A stretch of DNA of 61,826 nt from Bhargavaea cecembensis (GTDB lineage: Bacteria; Bacillota; Bacilli; Bacillales_A; Planococcaceae), in the NCBI RefSeq assembly GCF_000826125.2, contig NZ_LN651373.1, positions 781,084 to 842,909 on the forward strand, in the 5' to 3' direction. This document shows, in pieces, positions 8,692 to 16,702 of this stretch. The notes beneath the pieces were generated by a model. It ran no database searches. It worked only from the letters and a program-made list of their open reading frames with translations, and was not told the DNA's origin. The position numbers and the translations under genes were made by a program. Numbering within the stretch: the stretch's first letter is position 1; each line of letters opens with the position of its first letter.

Positions 8692-9888
8692 ATGACAATT
8701 TCAATCAATCCGCTGGCGCAGGCGACGGGGCTGTCGGGGATCCGGGAGATTTCGAACCGGATTCCGGATTTCCCGGGAGCGGTGAATCTGACGGTCGGGC
8801 AGCCGGATTTTGCGGTGCCGGACGGGGTGAAGGCGGCGGCGGAGCGGGCGATCCGCTCCGACCAGACCGGGTATTCGCACAATGCGGGGCTGCCGGAGCT
8901 AAGAAAAGCGGCCGCCGATTTCTACGGCCATAAATACCGTTTCCGCTATGACCCGGCGACGGAGACGGTTGTGACGGCGGGGGCGAGCGGGGGGATGGAT
9001 GCGGTGCTCCGGACGTTGCTCGAGCCGGGCGACGAGGTCATTTTGCCGGTGCCGATCTTCGCGGGGTACGAGCCGCTCATCAAGCTCACCGGGGCCACGC
9101 CCGTCTATCTCGACACGCGGCCGACCGGCTTCATCCCGGACGCGAGGCGGCTCGAGGCGCTCATCACGCCAAGGACGAAGGTGGTCATCTTCAACAATCC
9201 GTCGAATCCGACCGGCGTGACGATCCCCGAACGCGAGATGGACCGGCTCGCAGACATGCTCGCAAAGCATGACGTCTTCATCCTGTCCGACGACATCTAC
9301 AGCGAGAACACGTTCGATGCGCCGCATGTCTCGTTCGGCCGATATCCGGCGCTCCGGGACCGGCTGTTCCTCATCCACGGCCTGTCGAAATCCCATGCGA
9401 TGACCGGCTGGCGGATCGGCATCCTGTTCGGGCCGGCGCCCTACATGAAGTACATCGTCCGCATCCACGCGTACAACACGATCTGCGCGCCGACGCCGTC
9501 CCAGTACGCGGCGATCGAGGCGTACACCGGCTCGGCGGACGCACCGAAGGTCATGAACCGCCACTACACGGAGCGCCGCGACTTCATCCTCGGCGAGCTC
9601 GCCAAGATGAAGCTCCCGGTCGTGAAGCCGGACGGGGCATTCTACGTGTTCCCGGAGATCACCGAGTTTCCGGTGTCGTCGAAGACGTTCGCACTCCGGA
9701 TGCTGGAGGAGGCGGGGGTCGCGGCCGTCCACGGCACGGCGTTCACCCGGTACGGGGAAGGGTACATCCGCATCTCCTACGCGAAATCCATGCAGGACCT
9801 CACGACCGCGATGAACCGGATGTCCCGCTTCATCACGCAGCTGCGAGGTGAAACCCGGCAGATCCCTCCGGCGCCGAAGCAGCTATGA
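8692..9888 (+). CDS. patA: PLP-dependent aminotransferase class I/II (PatA-like)
   Basis: This fold-type I aminotransferase has 398 residues, the usual length for the family. It carries the nucleotide-proximal TVGQPDF motif, TAGASGGMDAVL for phosphate binding, NNPSNPTG, the SDDIYSE aspartate/tyrosine pair, and the Schiff-base lysine Lys233 in GLSKSHAMTGWRIG. It most resembles aminotransferase A (PatA) of Bacillales, which is assigned to N-acetyl-LL-diaminopimelate transamination in lysine and peptidoglycan precursor synthesis. The substrate is inferred, so the symbol is tentative. ATG 8692 follows AAAGGA at 8675-8680. It is a single gene with a terminator after it; its promoter would have to lie within or beside array B. 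Confidence 0.85.
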   Translation: MTISINPLAQATGLSGIREISNRIPDFPGAVNLTVGQPDFAVPDGVKAAAERAIRSDQTGYSHNAGLPELRKAAADFYGHKYRFRYDPATETVVTAGASGGMDAVLRTLLEPGDEVILPVPIFAGYEPLIKLTGATPVYLDTRPTGFIPDARRLEALITPRTKVVIFNNPSNPTGVTIPEREMDRLADMLAKHDVFILSDDIYSENTFDAPHVSFGRYPALRDRLFLIHGLSKSHAMTGWRIGILFGPAPYMKYIVRIHAYNTICAPTPSQYAAIEAYTGSADAPKVMNRHYTERRDFILGELAKMKLPVVKPDGAFYVFPEITEFPVSSKTFALRMLEEAGVAAVHGTAFTRYGEGYIRISYAKSMQDLTTAMNRMSRFITQLRGETRQIPPAPKQL

Positions 9889-9923
9889 GAATATGCCCAG
9901 CTTCACCGCAACGCTCTCCACGC

Positions 9924-9949
9924 GACCCACTCAAAAATGGGTCTTTTTT
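9924..9949 (+). terminator. Rho-independent terminator after the aminotransferase gene
   Basis: GACCCA (9924-9929) pairs with TGGGTC (9938-9943), followed by TTTTTT. Confidence 0.85.
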
Positions 9950-10018
9950 CTATCCCGAAATCCCATTAACTCCTTCCGCAACGGGTAGAATGATAGAAAA
10001 AGGAAGGAGCTGCCCCTA

Positions 10019-11137
10019 ATGCCCCTCAAACGCAAACCAATCAAATCCCTTCTGATCGTCGCCGCGCTTCTGGCTTCACCCGCCGCCACACCCGCTGCGA
10101 TGCCGGCCGCCGCCGCCCAAGCCGCGCAGGCCACGCATTCATTCTCGGATGTCTCGCCCACGTTCTGGGCATACAAGGAAATCGAAGAACTCACGTCGCT
10201 CGGTGCGCTCGAAGGCTATCCGAACGGCCGGTTTTATCCGAACAACCTGCTCACCCGCGCGCAGGGGGCGAAGGTGCTCGATCAGCTTACACATGCGCAG
10301 GCCGCCCCGGGCTCATTCAAACCAAAATTCAAGGACGTCACGCCGAACCACTGGGCTTATCCGTTCGTGCGGGACCTCACGTACGACGGCGTCTTCCTGA
10401 ACACGGACCGCTTCCGTCCGCAGGAAAACCTGTCACGCGCACAGATGGCGAAAATCATCGTCGAGGCGTTCGACATCGTCGTCGATGACAACGATCTCGC
10501 CCACTTCGTCGACACGCCCGCCGGGGAATTCCACGGCTACATCACGACCATCGGCGAACTCGGCATCACGACCGGCCGGCCGGGCGCACGCTTTGACCCG
10601 AACGGCCCCGTCACCCGGGCCCAGTTCGCCACATTCGCAAGCCGCGCGCTCGCATTCGACGAAAAGCGCCGCAGCGGACAGATCGTCTACGACAAGGAAG
10701 ACAAGCTGTATGTCGACTTAACCGGCGAACCGCTCGCCCTCAGCAACCCTGCTGAGCAGGTCGGAAAAGAGTCGATCACGCTCGTCAACAAAGAAAGGCA
10801 GAACCGACACCTCCCGGCACTCAAGGAAGACACCAACCTCGACGCCATGGCGCAGCTCAAAGCGGAGGAGATGGCCGAGAAAGGCTACTTCAGCCACGAC
10901 TCTCCGACGTACGGACATGTGAACGAAATGGCCGCCATGTTCGGCTACTCCTTCACGCGGATCGGCGAAAACATCGCCTGGAACCAGCGGTCGCCCGAAG
11001 AAGTCACCGCGGACTGGATGGCGTCCCCGGGACACCGGAAAAACATCCTCGACCCGCGCTACACGAACGTCGGCGCCGGCTTCGCGACGAACAGCCAGGG
11101 CGAAACGTACTGGGTCCACATATTCGCGAAAAAGTGA
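10019..11137 (+). CDS. SLH-anchored CAP-domain (SCP-like) protein
   Basis: This exported protein of 372 residues has a signal peptide (to about residue 38, Ala-rich) and three SLH domains. They begin near FSDVSPTFWAY, FKDVTPNHWAY and HFVDTPAGEF and end in LTRAQ, LSRAQ and VTRAQ helices. A C-terminal CAP domain (about 245-370) has NKERQNR, HDSPTYG, IGENIAWN and WMASPGHRKNIL. The SLH domains would hold it on pyruvylated wall polysaccharide. CAP domains in Bacillales surface proteins (YkwD-like) have no settled enzymatic role. ATG 10019 follows AAGGAAGGAG. It is one of nine SLH proteins in the window and the only one with a CAP domain. Confidence 0.92.
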   Translation: MPLKRKPIKSLLIVAALLASPAATPAAMPAAAAQAAQATHSFSDVSPTFWAYKEIEELTSLGALEGYPNGRFYPNNLLTRAQGAKVLDQLTHAQAAPGSFKPKFKDVTPNHWAYPFVRDLTYDGVFLNTDRFRPQENLSRAQMAKIIVEAFDIVVDDNDLAHFVDTPAGEFHGYITTIGELGITTGRPGARFDPNGPVTRAQFATFASRALAFDEKRRSGQIVYDKEDKLYVDLTGEPLALSNPAEQVGKESITLVNKERQNRHLPALKEDTNLDAMAQLKAEEMAEKGYFSHDSPTYGHVNEMAAMFGYSFTRIGENIAWNQRSPEEVTADWMASPGHRKNILDPRYTNVGAGFATNSQGETYWVHIFAKK

Positions 11138-11190
11138 GCCGGCCATCCGGACCTCTGGCACGGGTCGCCTGAAAACCGTATAATGAACCC

Positions 11191-11679
11191 ATGAAAAAAT
11201 ACATCTTCCTGTTGATCATCCTCGCGGCGCTGTTCGTCTCGTCCGGCCAGACGTACGAGCAGCAGTCGCTCATCCCGACGCTCCAGAAATATCTGCCGGG
11301 CAAGCCGCTTGAAGGAACATTGTCCCGCCTGGAGATCCCGTACTGGGGCAGGACCGTCACCGTCGAATCCCGGGGCTACTACCACTTCGTCGAGTTCCTC
11401 ATCCGGAAAGGGGCGCATCTGGCTTCATTCGGATTGCTCGCTGCGGCGATTTTCTTCGTGCTCCCGAAGTTCCGCCTGCGGTATGTCGCGGCATTCGCGC
11501 TCACCGTCCTGGCCGCCTCGCTCGATGAGTTCCACCAGATGCTGACGGGCGGCCGGACGCCGTACGTCGGGGATGTCATCCTGGACGGCGCCGGGTCGTT
11601 GATCGCACTGCTTCTCATTGCGCTCGTCCGGGCTTTAAGAAAACCGCAGACACAAAATAACCGCCGCACGCCCGCTTAG
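11191..11679 (+). CDS. VanZ-family membrane protein
   Basis: This 162-residue membrane protein has an N-terminal hydrophobic segment, the VanZ signature RKGAHLASFGLLAAAIFF, a second helix, and the conserved SLDEFHQMLTGGRTPYVGDVILDGAG motif region (Asp-Glu-x-x-Gln and Asp-x-x-x-Asp). It ends with a last helix and a basic tail. VanZ-like proteins are of unknown mechanism; the founder gives low-level teicoplanin resistance. It is probably expressed from a TATAAT at 11182-11187, close to the start. The 5' arm of its terminator lies inside the last codons, so the stop codon is in the hairpin loop. Confidence 0.87.
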   Translation: MKKYIFLLIILAALFVSSGQTYEQQSLIPTLQKYLPGKPLEGTLSRLEIPYWGRTVTVESRGYYHFVEFLIRKGAHLASFGLLAAAIFFVLPKFRLRYVAAFALTVLAASLDEFHQMLTGGRTPYVGDVILDGAGSLIALLLIALVRALRKPQTQNNRRTPA

Positions 11680-11700
11680 AAACGGGGTGCGGCGTTTTTT
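11662..11700 (+). terminator. Rho-independent terminator overlapping the VanZ stop codon
   Basis: CGCCGCACGCCC (from 11662) pairs with GGGGTGCGGCG (to 11694), followed by TTTTTT. The TAG stop at 11677-11679 lies in the loop. Confidence 0.85.
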
Positions 11701-11799
11701 CCGTATATGCCAAAGTTTTCTCCCCGCCGCATGTCCGGCCGCCCGTTCATAGGGTATAATTGAAAGAATAATGACTTCACAGAAACGGGGGACTGACGG

Positions 11800-12981
11800 A
11801 TGCGAAAACTTCAAGTGGCCTTCATCCTGGCGATGACGCTCATGATCGGCGTCCAGCCCGCCGCGGCATCACAAGACGTGCTAACCGATATCAAGTTCTA
11901 CGTGAAAAACTATTACTACGGGGATATCCCGCTCGGCATCGACGATATGAAAACGATCCGGGAAGTCACGAACAGCCTGGACGAGTACTCGACTTACATG
12001 ACGAAGGCGCAGTACGAGGCCTATTTGAAGACGATCCACATTCCGGGGATGAACGAGACACTCGCCGCCGACACGCAACTGTACGCGTCGCCGGCAAAAG
12101 TCTCTTCCGAGTTCCTGTTCGGGAACACCGCCCGGATCCAGATTGAAAGCTTCCAGGTCGAAACGCCCCAGGCCGTCATCCGCGAGTGGCAAAAGATGAG
12201 GAAACTCGGCGCGAAGCAGCTCATCCTCGACTTCCGGTTCAACGGCGGAGGAACGGTGGCGAGCGCCGAGTCGATCATCGGGATGTTCCAGAATGCGCCG
12301 AAAGCCTACACGCGTTTCGAGCGGGACAAGACGATCCACGTGAAATCCCGCCCGTCCGACTTCAAATTCCCGGAGCAGCCGTACCTGCTCGTCAATAAAT
12401 ACTCCGCCTCTGCGTCGGAGCTCGTCTCCGCAGCCGTGAAAGACCAAAAGGCGGGCGTCCTCGTCGGCCAGAAGACATTCGGCAAGGGAAGCGTCCAGAG
12501 CTTCTTCGACCTGTCTGACGGCGGAGCACTCAAACTGACGATCGCGCACTTTGCCGGACCCGGCGGCACGAAGATCCAAGGACTCGGCATCAACCCCGAC
12601 CATGTGACGCCGCCCGGCAAGGAAATCGAGTTCGCCCACGAGGCGCTCGCCCGGCGGGAACTCGCGACGTGGGATTACCTGGAATTCCCGGACGCCGAAA
12701 CGAAGCCCGGCATCCAGCCGATCACAATCCGATTCTCGCAGGACATGAACTTTTCCGCGCCGTCCGCGTCCAATCGGGTGGAGCTCATCCGTCTTGGCAC
12801 GGGCAATCCGGTAACGACGACCGTCGAAACGGGGGAAGACGGCCGGTCGCTCCGCATCACGCCGGAGCGTCCGCTTGAGCGGAACGCAAAATACGTGCTC
12901 GCCGTCCACCCGAGGTTCGCCGACGGCCAGGGCATCTACATGCGCAAAGGCGCCTACCTGTTTATCAAGACGACGGAATGA
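11800..12981 (+). CDS. Secreted S41 (C-terminal processing) peptidase without PDZ
   Basis: This exported peptidase of 393 residues has a signal peptide ending near QPAAAS. A helical N-terminal segment with LDEYSTYMTKAQYEAYL resembles the CtpA/B cap. The S41 core has the dyad Ser204 (KYSASASE) and Lys229 (TFGKG), spaced 25 residues as in CtpA and Prc. The C-terminal domain (about 305-393) is Ig-like (IQPITIRFSQDMNFS ... RNAKYVLAV), as in SbsA/Big_5-type modules. Most CtpA/B proteins carry a PDZ domain between cap and core; I see none, so substrate recognition may differ. ATG 11800 follows a GGGGG site, and a TATAAT lies at 11755-11760. It is a single-gene unit. Confidence 0.87.
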   Translation: MRKLQVAFILAMTLMIGVQPAAASQDVLTDIKFYVKNYYYGDIPLGIDDMKTIREVTNSLDEYSTYMTKAQYEAYLKTIHIPGMNETLAADTQLYASPAKVSSEFLFGNTARIQIESFQVETPQAVIREWQKMRKLGAKQLILDFRFNGGGTVASAESIIGMFQNAPKAYTRFERDKTIHVKSRPSDFKFPEQPYLLVNKYSASASELVSAAVKDQKAGVLVGQKTFGKGSVQSFFDLSDGGALKLTIAHFAGPGGTKIQGLGINPDHVTPPGKEIEFAHEALARRELATWDYLEFPDAETKPGIQPITIRFSQDMNFSAPSASNRVELIRLGTGNPVTTTVETGEDGRSLRITPERPLERNAKYVLAVHPRFADGQGIYMRKGAYLFIKTTE

Positions 12982-13045
12982 CCTTCATTCCCCGTATCTT
13001 CTGAATAGGAAGTCACGCCACTCCGGAACGTTCGCTTGCCGGATA

Positions 13046-13054
13046 TGCTATAAT
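13046..13054 (+). promoter_or_regulatory. Extended -10 promoter of the glycan operon
   Basis: TGCTATAAT is a perfect extended -10 about 70 bases before the UDP-ManNAc dehydrogenase start. No good -35 is visible at the right distance, which suits an extended -10 promoter. Confidence 0.55.
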
Positions 13055-13122
13055 GGGAAAATTGATTTACAACCATGAAATTTAAACTTGCAATCCTTGC
13101 ATCAGGAAAGGAAGACCATCTC

Positions 13123-14400
13123 ATGACGAAGAAACTTTGTGTCGTCGGCCTCGGATACATCGGACTCCCGACTGCGGTCATGTTCGCCAACCACGGCGTT
13201 CCTGTCCACGGCGTCGATGTGAACGAGCGCGCGGTGAATATGATCCGAAACAAACAGCTTCACATCGAGGAGAACGGCCTGCAGGAGCGGCTCGACCAGG
13301 CGATCGACAGCGGCATGCTGTCGGTTTCGACAGAGCCGATCGAAGCGGACGTCTTCATCGTCGCCGTCCCGTCCCCGATCCGGGAAGACCGGACCGCGGA
13401 CCTGGAATATGTCCGCAAGGCGACGGCGTCGATCGTGCCGTACCTGAAGAAAGGCAACCTCGTCATCCTCGAATCTACGGTGCCGCCGAAGACGGTGGAG
13501 CACATCATGCTGCCGGAGCTTGAAAAGACCGGCCTCCAGATCGGGGAGGAGCTGTTCGTCGCGCACTCGCCGGAGCGGGTCATCCCGGGCCGGATCTTCG
13601 AGGAACTCGAACAAAATGGCCGCATCATCGGCGGCATCAACGACAAATCCGCCGAGATGACGAAAGAGCTGTACGAAGCATTCGTCAAAGGCCCGATCGA
13701 ACTCACCGACGCGACGACCGCAGAACTCGTCAAAGTCATGGAAAACACTTACCGCGACGTCAACATCGCGTTTGCGAATGAAATGGCGAAGATCGGCGAG
13801 CATCTTGACGTGAACATCTGGGATGCGATCCGGTTCGCCAATTTCCACCCGCGCGTGAACATCCACCAGCCGGGACCGGGCGTCGGCGGCCACTGCATCG
13901 CGGTCGACCCGTGGTTCCTCGTCGAACTCGCGCCGGAGCAGTCGAACATCATCCACCTGTCCCGGAAAACGAACGACGGCATGCCGGCATTCGTCGCGGA
14001 CCGCGTCATGCAGTTCGTCGGCGACACCGACCGGAAAATCGCCGTCCTCGGCCTGTCGTTCAAAGCGGACGTCGACGACATGCGTCAGAGCCCGTCGATC
14101 GACGTCATCCGCAGCCTCGAGGAAAAGGGCTTCACCGTCTCGAGCTACGACCCTCATGTCAATGAAGGCAGCCACCCGACGCAAGTCGCCACGGCCGAAG
14201 AGGCGGCAGACGGGGCATCGATGATCCTCGTGCTGACGAACCACCAGGAGTTCATGAAACTCAATCCGGACGAAATCGCCGGCCGCATGGCAGAGCGGAT
14301 CGTCTACGACACGAAAAACTGCCTGGATCTCGCGGCGTGGAAGGCCGCGGGCTTCAAGACCTACCTCCTCGGGGATCATAAAGAAAATACGAACGAGTAA
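13123..14400 (+). CDS. wecC: UDP-N-acetyl-D-mannosamine dehydrogenase (WecC-like)
   Basis: This nucleotide-sugar 6-dehydrogenase of 425 residues oxidises UDP-ManNAc to UDP-ManNAcA with NAD. It has the N-terminal dinucleotide-binding motif (GLGYIGLPTA), the STVPPKTVE and AHSPERV segments, and the catalytic Cys258 in PGPGVGGHCIAVDPWF, whose VDPWF ending is typical of WecC-type rather than UDP-glucose enzymes. The C-terminal domain holds LGLSFKADVDDMRQSPS. ATG 13123 follows AAAGGAAG; the upstream in-frame ATG 13075 lacks a site. The next gene, a WecG/TagA transferase, is 26 bases away, so the product may feed a ManNAc- or ManNAcA-containing wall polysaccharide. No UDP-GlcNAc 2-epimerase is in the window, so UDP-ManNAc must come from elsewhere. 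Confidence 0.88.
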   Translation: MTKKLCVVGLGYIGLPTAVMFANHGVPVHGVDVNERAVNMIRNKQLHIEENGLQERLDQAIDSGMLSVSTEPIEADVFIVAVPSPIREDRTADLEYVRKATASIVPYLKKGNLVILESTVPPKTVEHIMLPELEKTGLQIGEELFVAHSPERVIPGRIFEELEQNGRIIGGINDKSAEMTKELYEAFVKGPIELTDATTAELVKVMENTYRDVNIAFANEMAKIGEHLDVNIWDAIRFANFHPRVNIHQPGPGVGGHCIAVDPWFLVELAPEQSNIIHLSRKTNDGMPAFVADRVMQFVGDTDRKIAVLGLSFKADVDDMRQSPSIDVIRSLEEKGFTVSSYDPHVNEGSHPTQVATAEEAADGASMILVLTNHQEFMKLNPDEIAGRMAERIVYDTKNCLDLAAWKAAGFKTYLLGDHKENTNE

Positions 14401-14426
14401 TCGTCTCAACATACGGGTGAATCCAA

Positions 14427-15167
14427 ATGAAAGAACATTTTTTCGGAGTACAGGTGAATACAGAGCGGTTCGATGAAATGCTCGACCAGATTTTCGCCCG
14501 CATGAAGAACGGGGACAAGTCGTTCATCGTCGCCATCAACCCCGAAAAGCTGATGAAGGCGAAGAGGGACCCCGAACTCCACGACATCCTGAATACGGCG
14601 GACTTCCAGATTCCGGACGGCGTCGGCGTGCTGATCGCCTCCCGGATGATGAAAGGGAACATCCGCGACCGGATCACGGGCGTCGACATGATGGAGCAGC
14701 TGTGCAGCCGCGCCGCCAAGACGGGCGACGGCGTCTTCCTCTACGGGGCGAAGCCGGGCGTCGCCGCGCAGGCGGCGTCGAATCTGCAGGCGAAATTCCC
14801 GGGTCTCCAAGTCGCCGGCACGCTTGACGGCTATGTGAAGGACGAGCGGGAGATCATCGACACGATCAACCAATCGGGCGCGCAGATCCTGTTCGTCGCG
14901 CTCGGATCGCCGACCCAGGAGAACTTCATCATCGCGAACAAGGACAAGCTCGTCCCGTCCGTGTTCCAGGGAGTCGGCGGATCGTTCGACGTGTTCTCGG
15001 GCAACATCAAGCGGGCACCGGCCCTCTTCAGGAAAGCGGGCCTCGAATGGCTGTACCGCCTCCTGAAAGAACCTGCCCGGTGGAGGAGGCAACTCGAGCT
15101 GCCGAAGTTTCTCATCGCGGTCCTCACCGGAAAACGGCAAGGCAAAGGCGGCGGCGCCCATGAGTAA
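14427..15167 (+). CDS. WecG/TagA/CpsF-family glycosyltransferase (GT26)
   Basis: This 246-residue GT26 enzyme would transfer ManNAc (TagA) or ManNAcA (WecG) to undecaprenyl-PP-GlcNAc at the inner membrane face. Diagnostic segments are NPEKLMKAKRDPEL, FQIPDGVGVLIASR, DRITGVDMMEQL, ALGSPTQENFI, GVGGSFDVFSGNIKRAP and LEWLYRLLKEP. The C-terminus is short and basic. With a ManNAc dehydrogenase directly upstream, ManNAcA transfer is plausible, but TagA-type linkage-unit synthesis cannot be excluded. The ribosome site is weak (GGGTGA), so translation may depend on the upstream gene. It overlaps the next gene by eight bases. Confidence 0.88.
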   Translation: MKEHFFGVQVNTERFDEMLDQIFARMKNGDKSFIVAINPEKLMKAKRDPELHDILNTADFQIPDGVGVLIASRMMKGNIRDRITGVDMMEQLCSRAAKTGDGVFLYGAKPGVAAQAASNLQAKFPGLQVAGTLDGYVKDEREIIDTINQSGAQILFVALGSPTQENFIIANKDKLVPSVFQGVGGSFDVFSGNIKRAPALFRKAGLEWLYRLLKEPARWRRQLELPKFLIAVLTGKRQGKGGGAHE

Positions 15168-16689
15168 AATGAAGCTCGCGTCGATCCTGTTCCTGTTCTC
15201 GACATTCGTCCTGAAATTCTCGAGCATGATCCGCGACCTCGTCATCGCCGGTCTGTTCGGCGACTCGTATGAAGCGGACGCCTACCTCGCCGCGATGACG
15301 ATCCCGAACGCATTCGTCCTGTTCCTCCTGACCGGCATGAAGGACGCCTTCCTGCCGAGCTATTATAAATTTCACGCGATCGGCAGGGGAGAGGAGCACC
15401 TGACGAACATCGTCAAAGGGACTTTTTGGCTCACGCTCGGCGTCTCGGTGCTCGGGGTGCTCTTGTCCGCGCCGATCGTCCGGCTGTTTTATCCGAACTT
15501 CGGCGAATTCGAACACGGCTTCGCGATCGCCGGCTGGACGGCAGCGATCTACTTCGCCTCGCTCATGATGGTCGGCGTCAACGCCGTGTTCGAAGGCTAT
15601 TTCGACGCGAAACGGAAATTCTCGTTCAGCGTGTTCTCTCAGACGAGCGTCGTCATCATGACGATCGTGTTCGCGCTGCTGTTCCATAAACAGATCGGCA
15701 TCATCGCCGTCCCGCTCGGCTACTTCGTCGGGACGATCGTGAGCCTTCTCCTGAAGGTCGCCTACCGGACGCCGAAGAAGTTCATCAACTGGGGGCAGAA
15801 GCTCGACCGCGAGGAAGTGGCCGCGTTCTACCATATCTTCTGGCCGGTCGGACTCACGATCGCCGTCGGGCAGATCAACCTCATGGTGAACACGTTCTTC
15901 GCGGCGGACCTCGGGGAAGGGGTCGTCTCGAACCTGAACTATGCGTTCCGGCTCGTCAACATTCCGCAGGCGATATTCGGCGTCACGATCGCCACGATCG
16001 CCTTCCCGATCATCGCCGAAGCCCACACGAGAAAAAACCAGGCCCAGTTCAAGCGCGGACTCGAGAAAGGGTATCTGTACCTGCTCGTGTTCCTCACGCC
16101 GATGCTCGCCGGCATGTGGTACCTCATGCATGAACTCGTCGGGACGATCTACGAGCGCGGCGCCTTCACGGCAAGCGCCACCGACCTGACGTCGTCGTAC
16201 GCGGTGCTTTACATCGGTTCGGCGTTCTTCTACAGCATCCAGGCGGTCACCGCCAAAGGATTCTATACGCTCGAAAAAGGGCATTACATGATGCGCATCG
16301 GGTTGATTTCGATCATCCTGAATATCGTTTCGAACTGGATATTCGCGATGTTCTATGGCGCCCAGGGGATCGCGCTTTCCGCATCCATCGTCGCGCTTCT
16401 GTACTGTGCCATCACCTTCACGACTCTCTGGAAGGAAGTCGGCGGCATGGACGGCAAATACCTGTTCCGCAACTCCGCTCAGATTGTCGTCGGCGTCCTC
16501 GTCATGATGGCCTTCCTGTTCGGGTTCGACCGGCTCGTGCCCGGCGCGGAAGACTGGCACCGGATCGTCCGGCTCGTCGTCCTTGGACTGACGGGTGCTG
16601 TCGTCTACTTTGCCGTCATGTTCGTGTTCCGCAACGAGTTCGTGAAAGAGATGCTTGCAAAAGGAGGAACGCCATCATCGAAAAGATGA
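15160..16689 (+). CDS. MurJ/MviN-type lipid-linked oligosaccharide flippase (first copy)
   Basis: This 509-residue multi-pass membrane protein of the MOP superfamily has about 14 hydrophobic segments. The family N-terminus is present (FSSMIRDLVIAGLFGDSYEADAY and the DAFLPSYY region), as are NLNYAFRLVNIPQAIFGVTIAT and the Glu-Arg-Gly-Ala-Phe motif (YERGAF) of MurJ-like proteins. Members flip lipid II or other lipid-linked sugars. Lying between a WecG/TagA transferase and a Wzy-like polymerase, this copy probably flips the lipid-linked repeat unit of the wall polysaccharide rather than lipid II. A second MurJ-like gene is at 58163, so the window has one per glycan operon. It overlaps the upstream gene by eight bases. 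Confidence 0.87.
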   Translation: MSKMKLASILFLFSTFVLKFSSMIRDLVIAGLFGDSYEADAYLAAMTIPNAFVLFLLTGMKDAFLPSYYKFHAIGRGEEHLTNIVKGTFWLTLGVSVLGVLLSAPIVRLFYPNFGEFEHGFAIAGWTAAIYFASLMMVGVNAVFEGYFDAKRKFSFSVFSQTSVVIMTIVFALLFHKQIGIIAVPLGYFVGTIVSLLLKVAYRTPKKFINWGQKLDREEVAAFYHIFWPVGLTIAVGQINLMVNTFFAADLGEGVVSNLNYAFRLVNIPQAIFGVTIATIAFPIIAEAHTRKNQAQFKRGLEKGYLYLLVFLTPMLAGMWYLMHELVGTIYERGAFTASATDLTSSYAVLYIGSAFFYSIQAVTAKGFYTLEKGHYMMRIGLISIILNIVSNWIFAMFYGAQGIALSASIVALLYCAITFTTLWKEVGGMDGKYLFRNSAQIVVGVLVMMAFLFGFDRLVPGAEDWHRIVRLVVLGLTGAVVYFAVMFVFRNEFVKEMLAKGGTPSSKR

Positions 16690-16702
16690 TGAACCACTCA
16701 TT

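Noticed and set aside
15124-16560. A 478-codon acidic and basic minus-strand frame opposite the flippase gene
   Set aside because: It is a shadow of the flippase gene, with no recognisable domain and no promoter.
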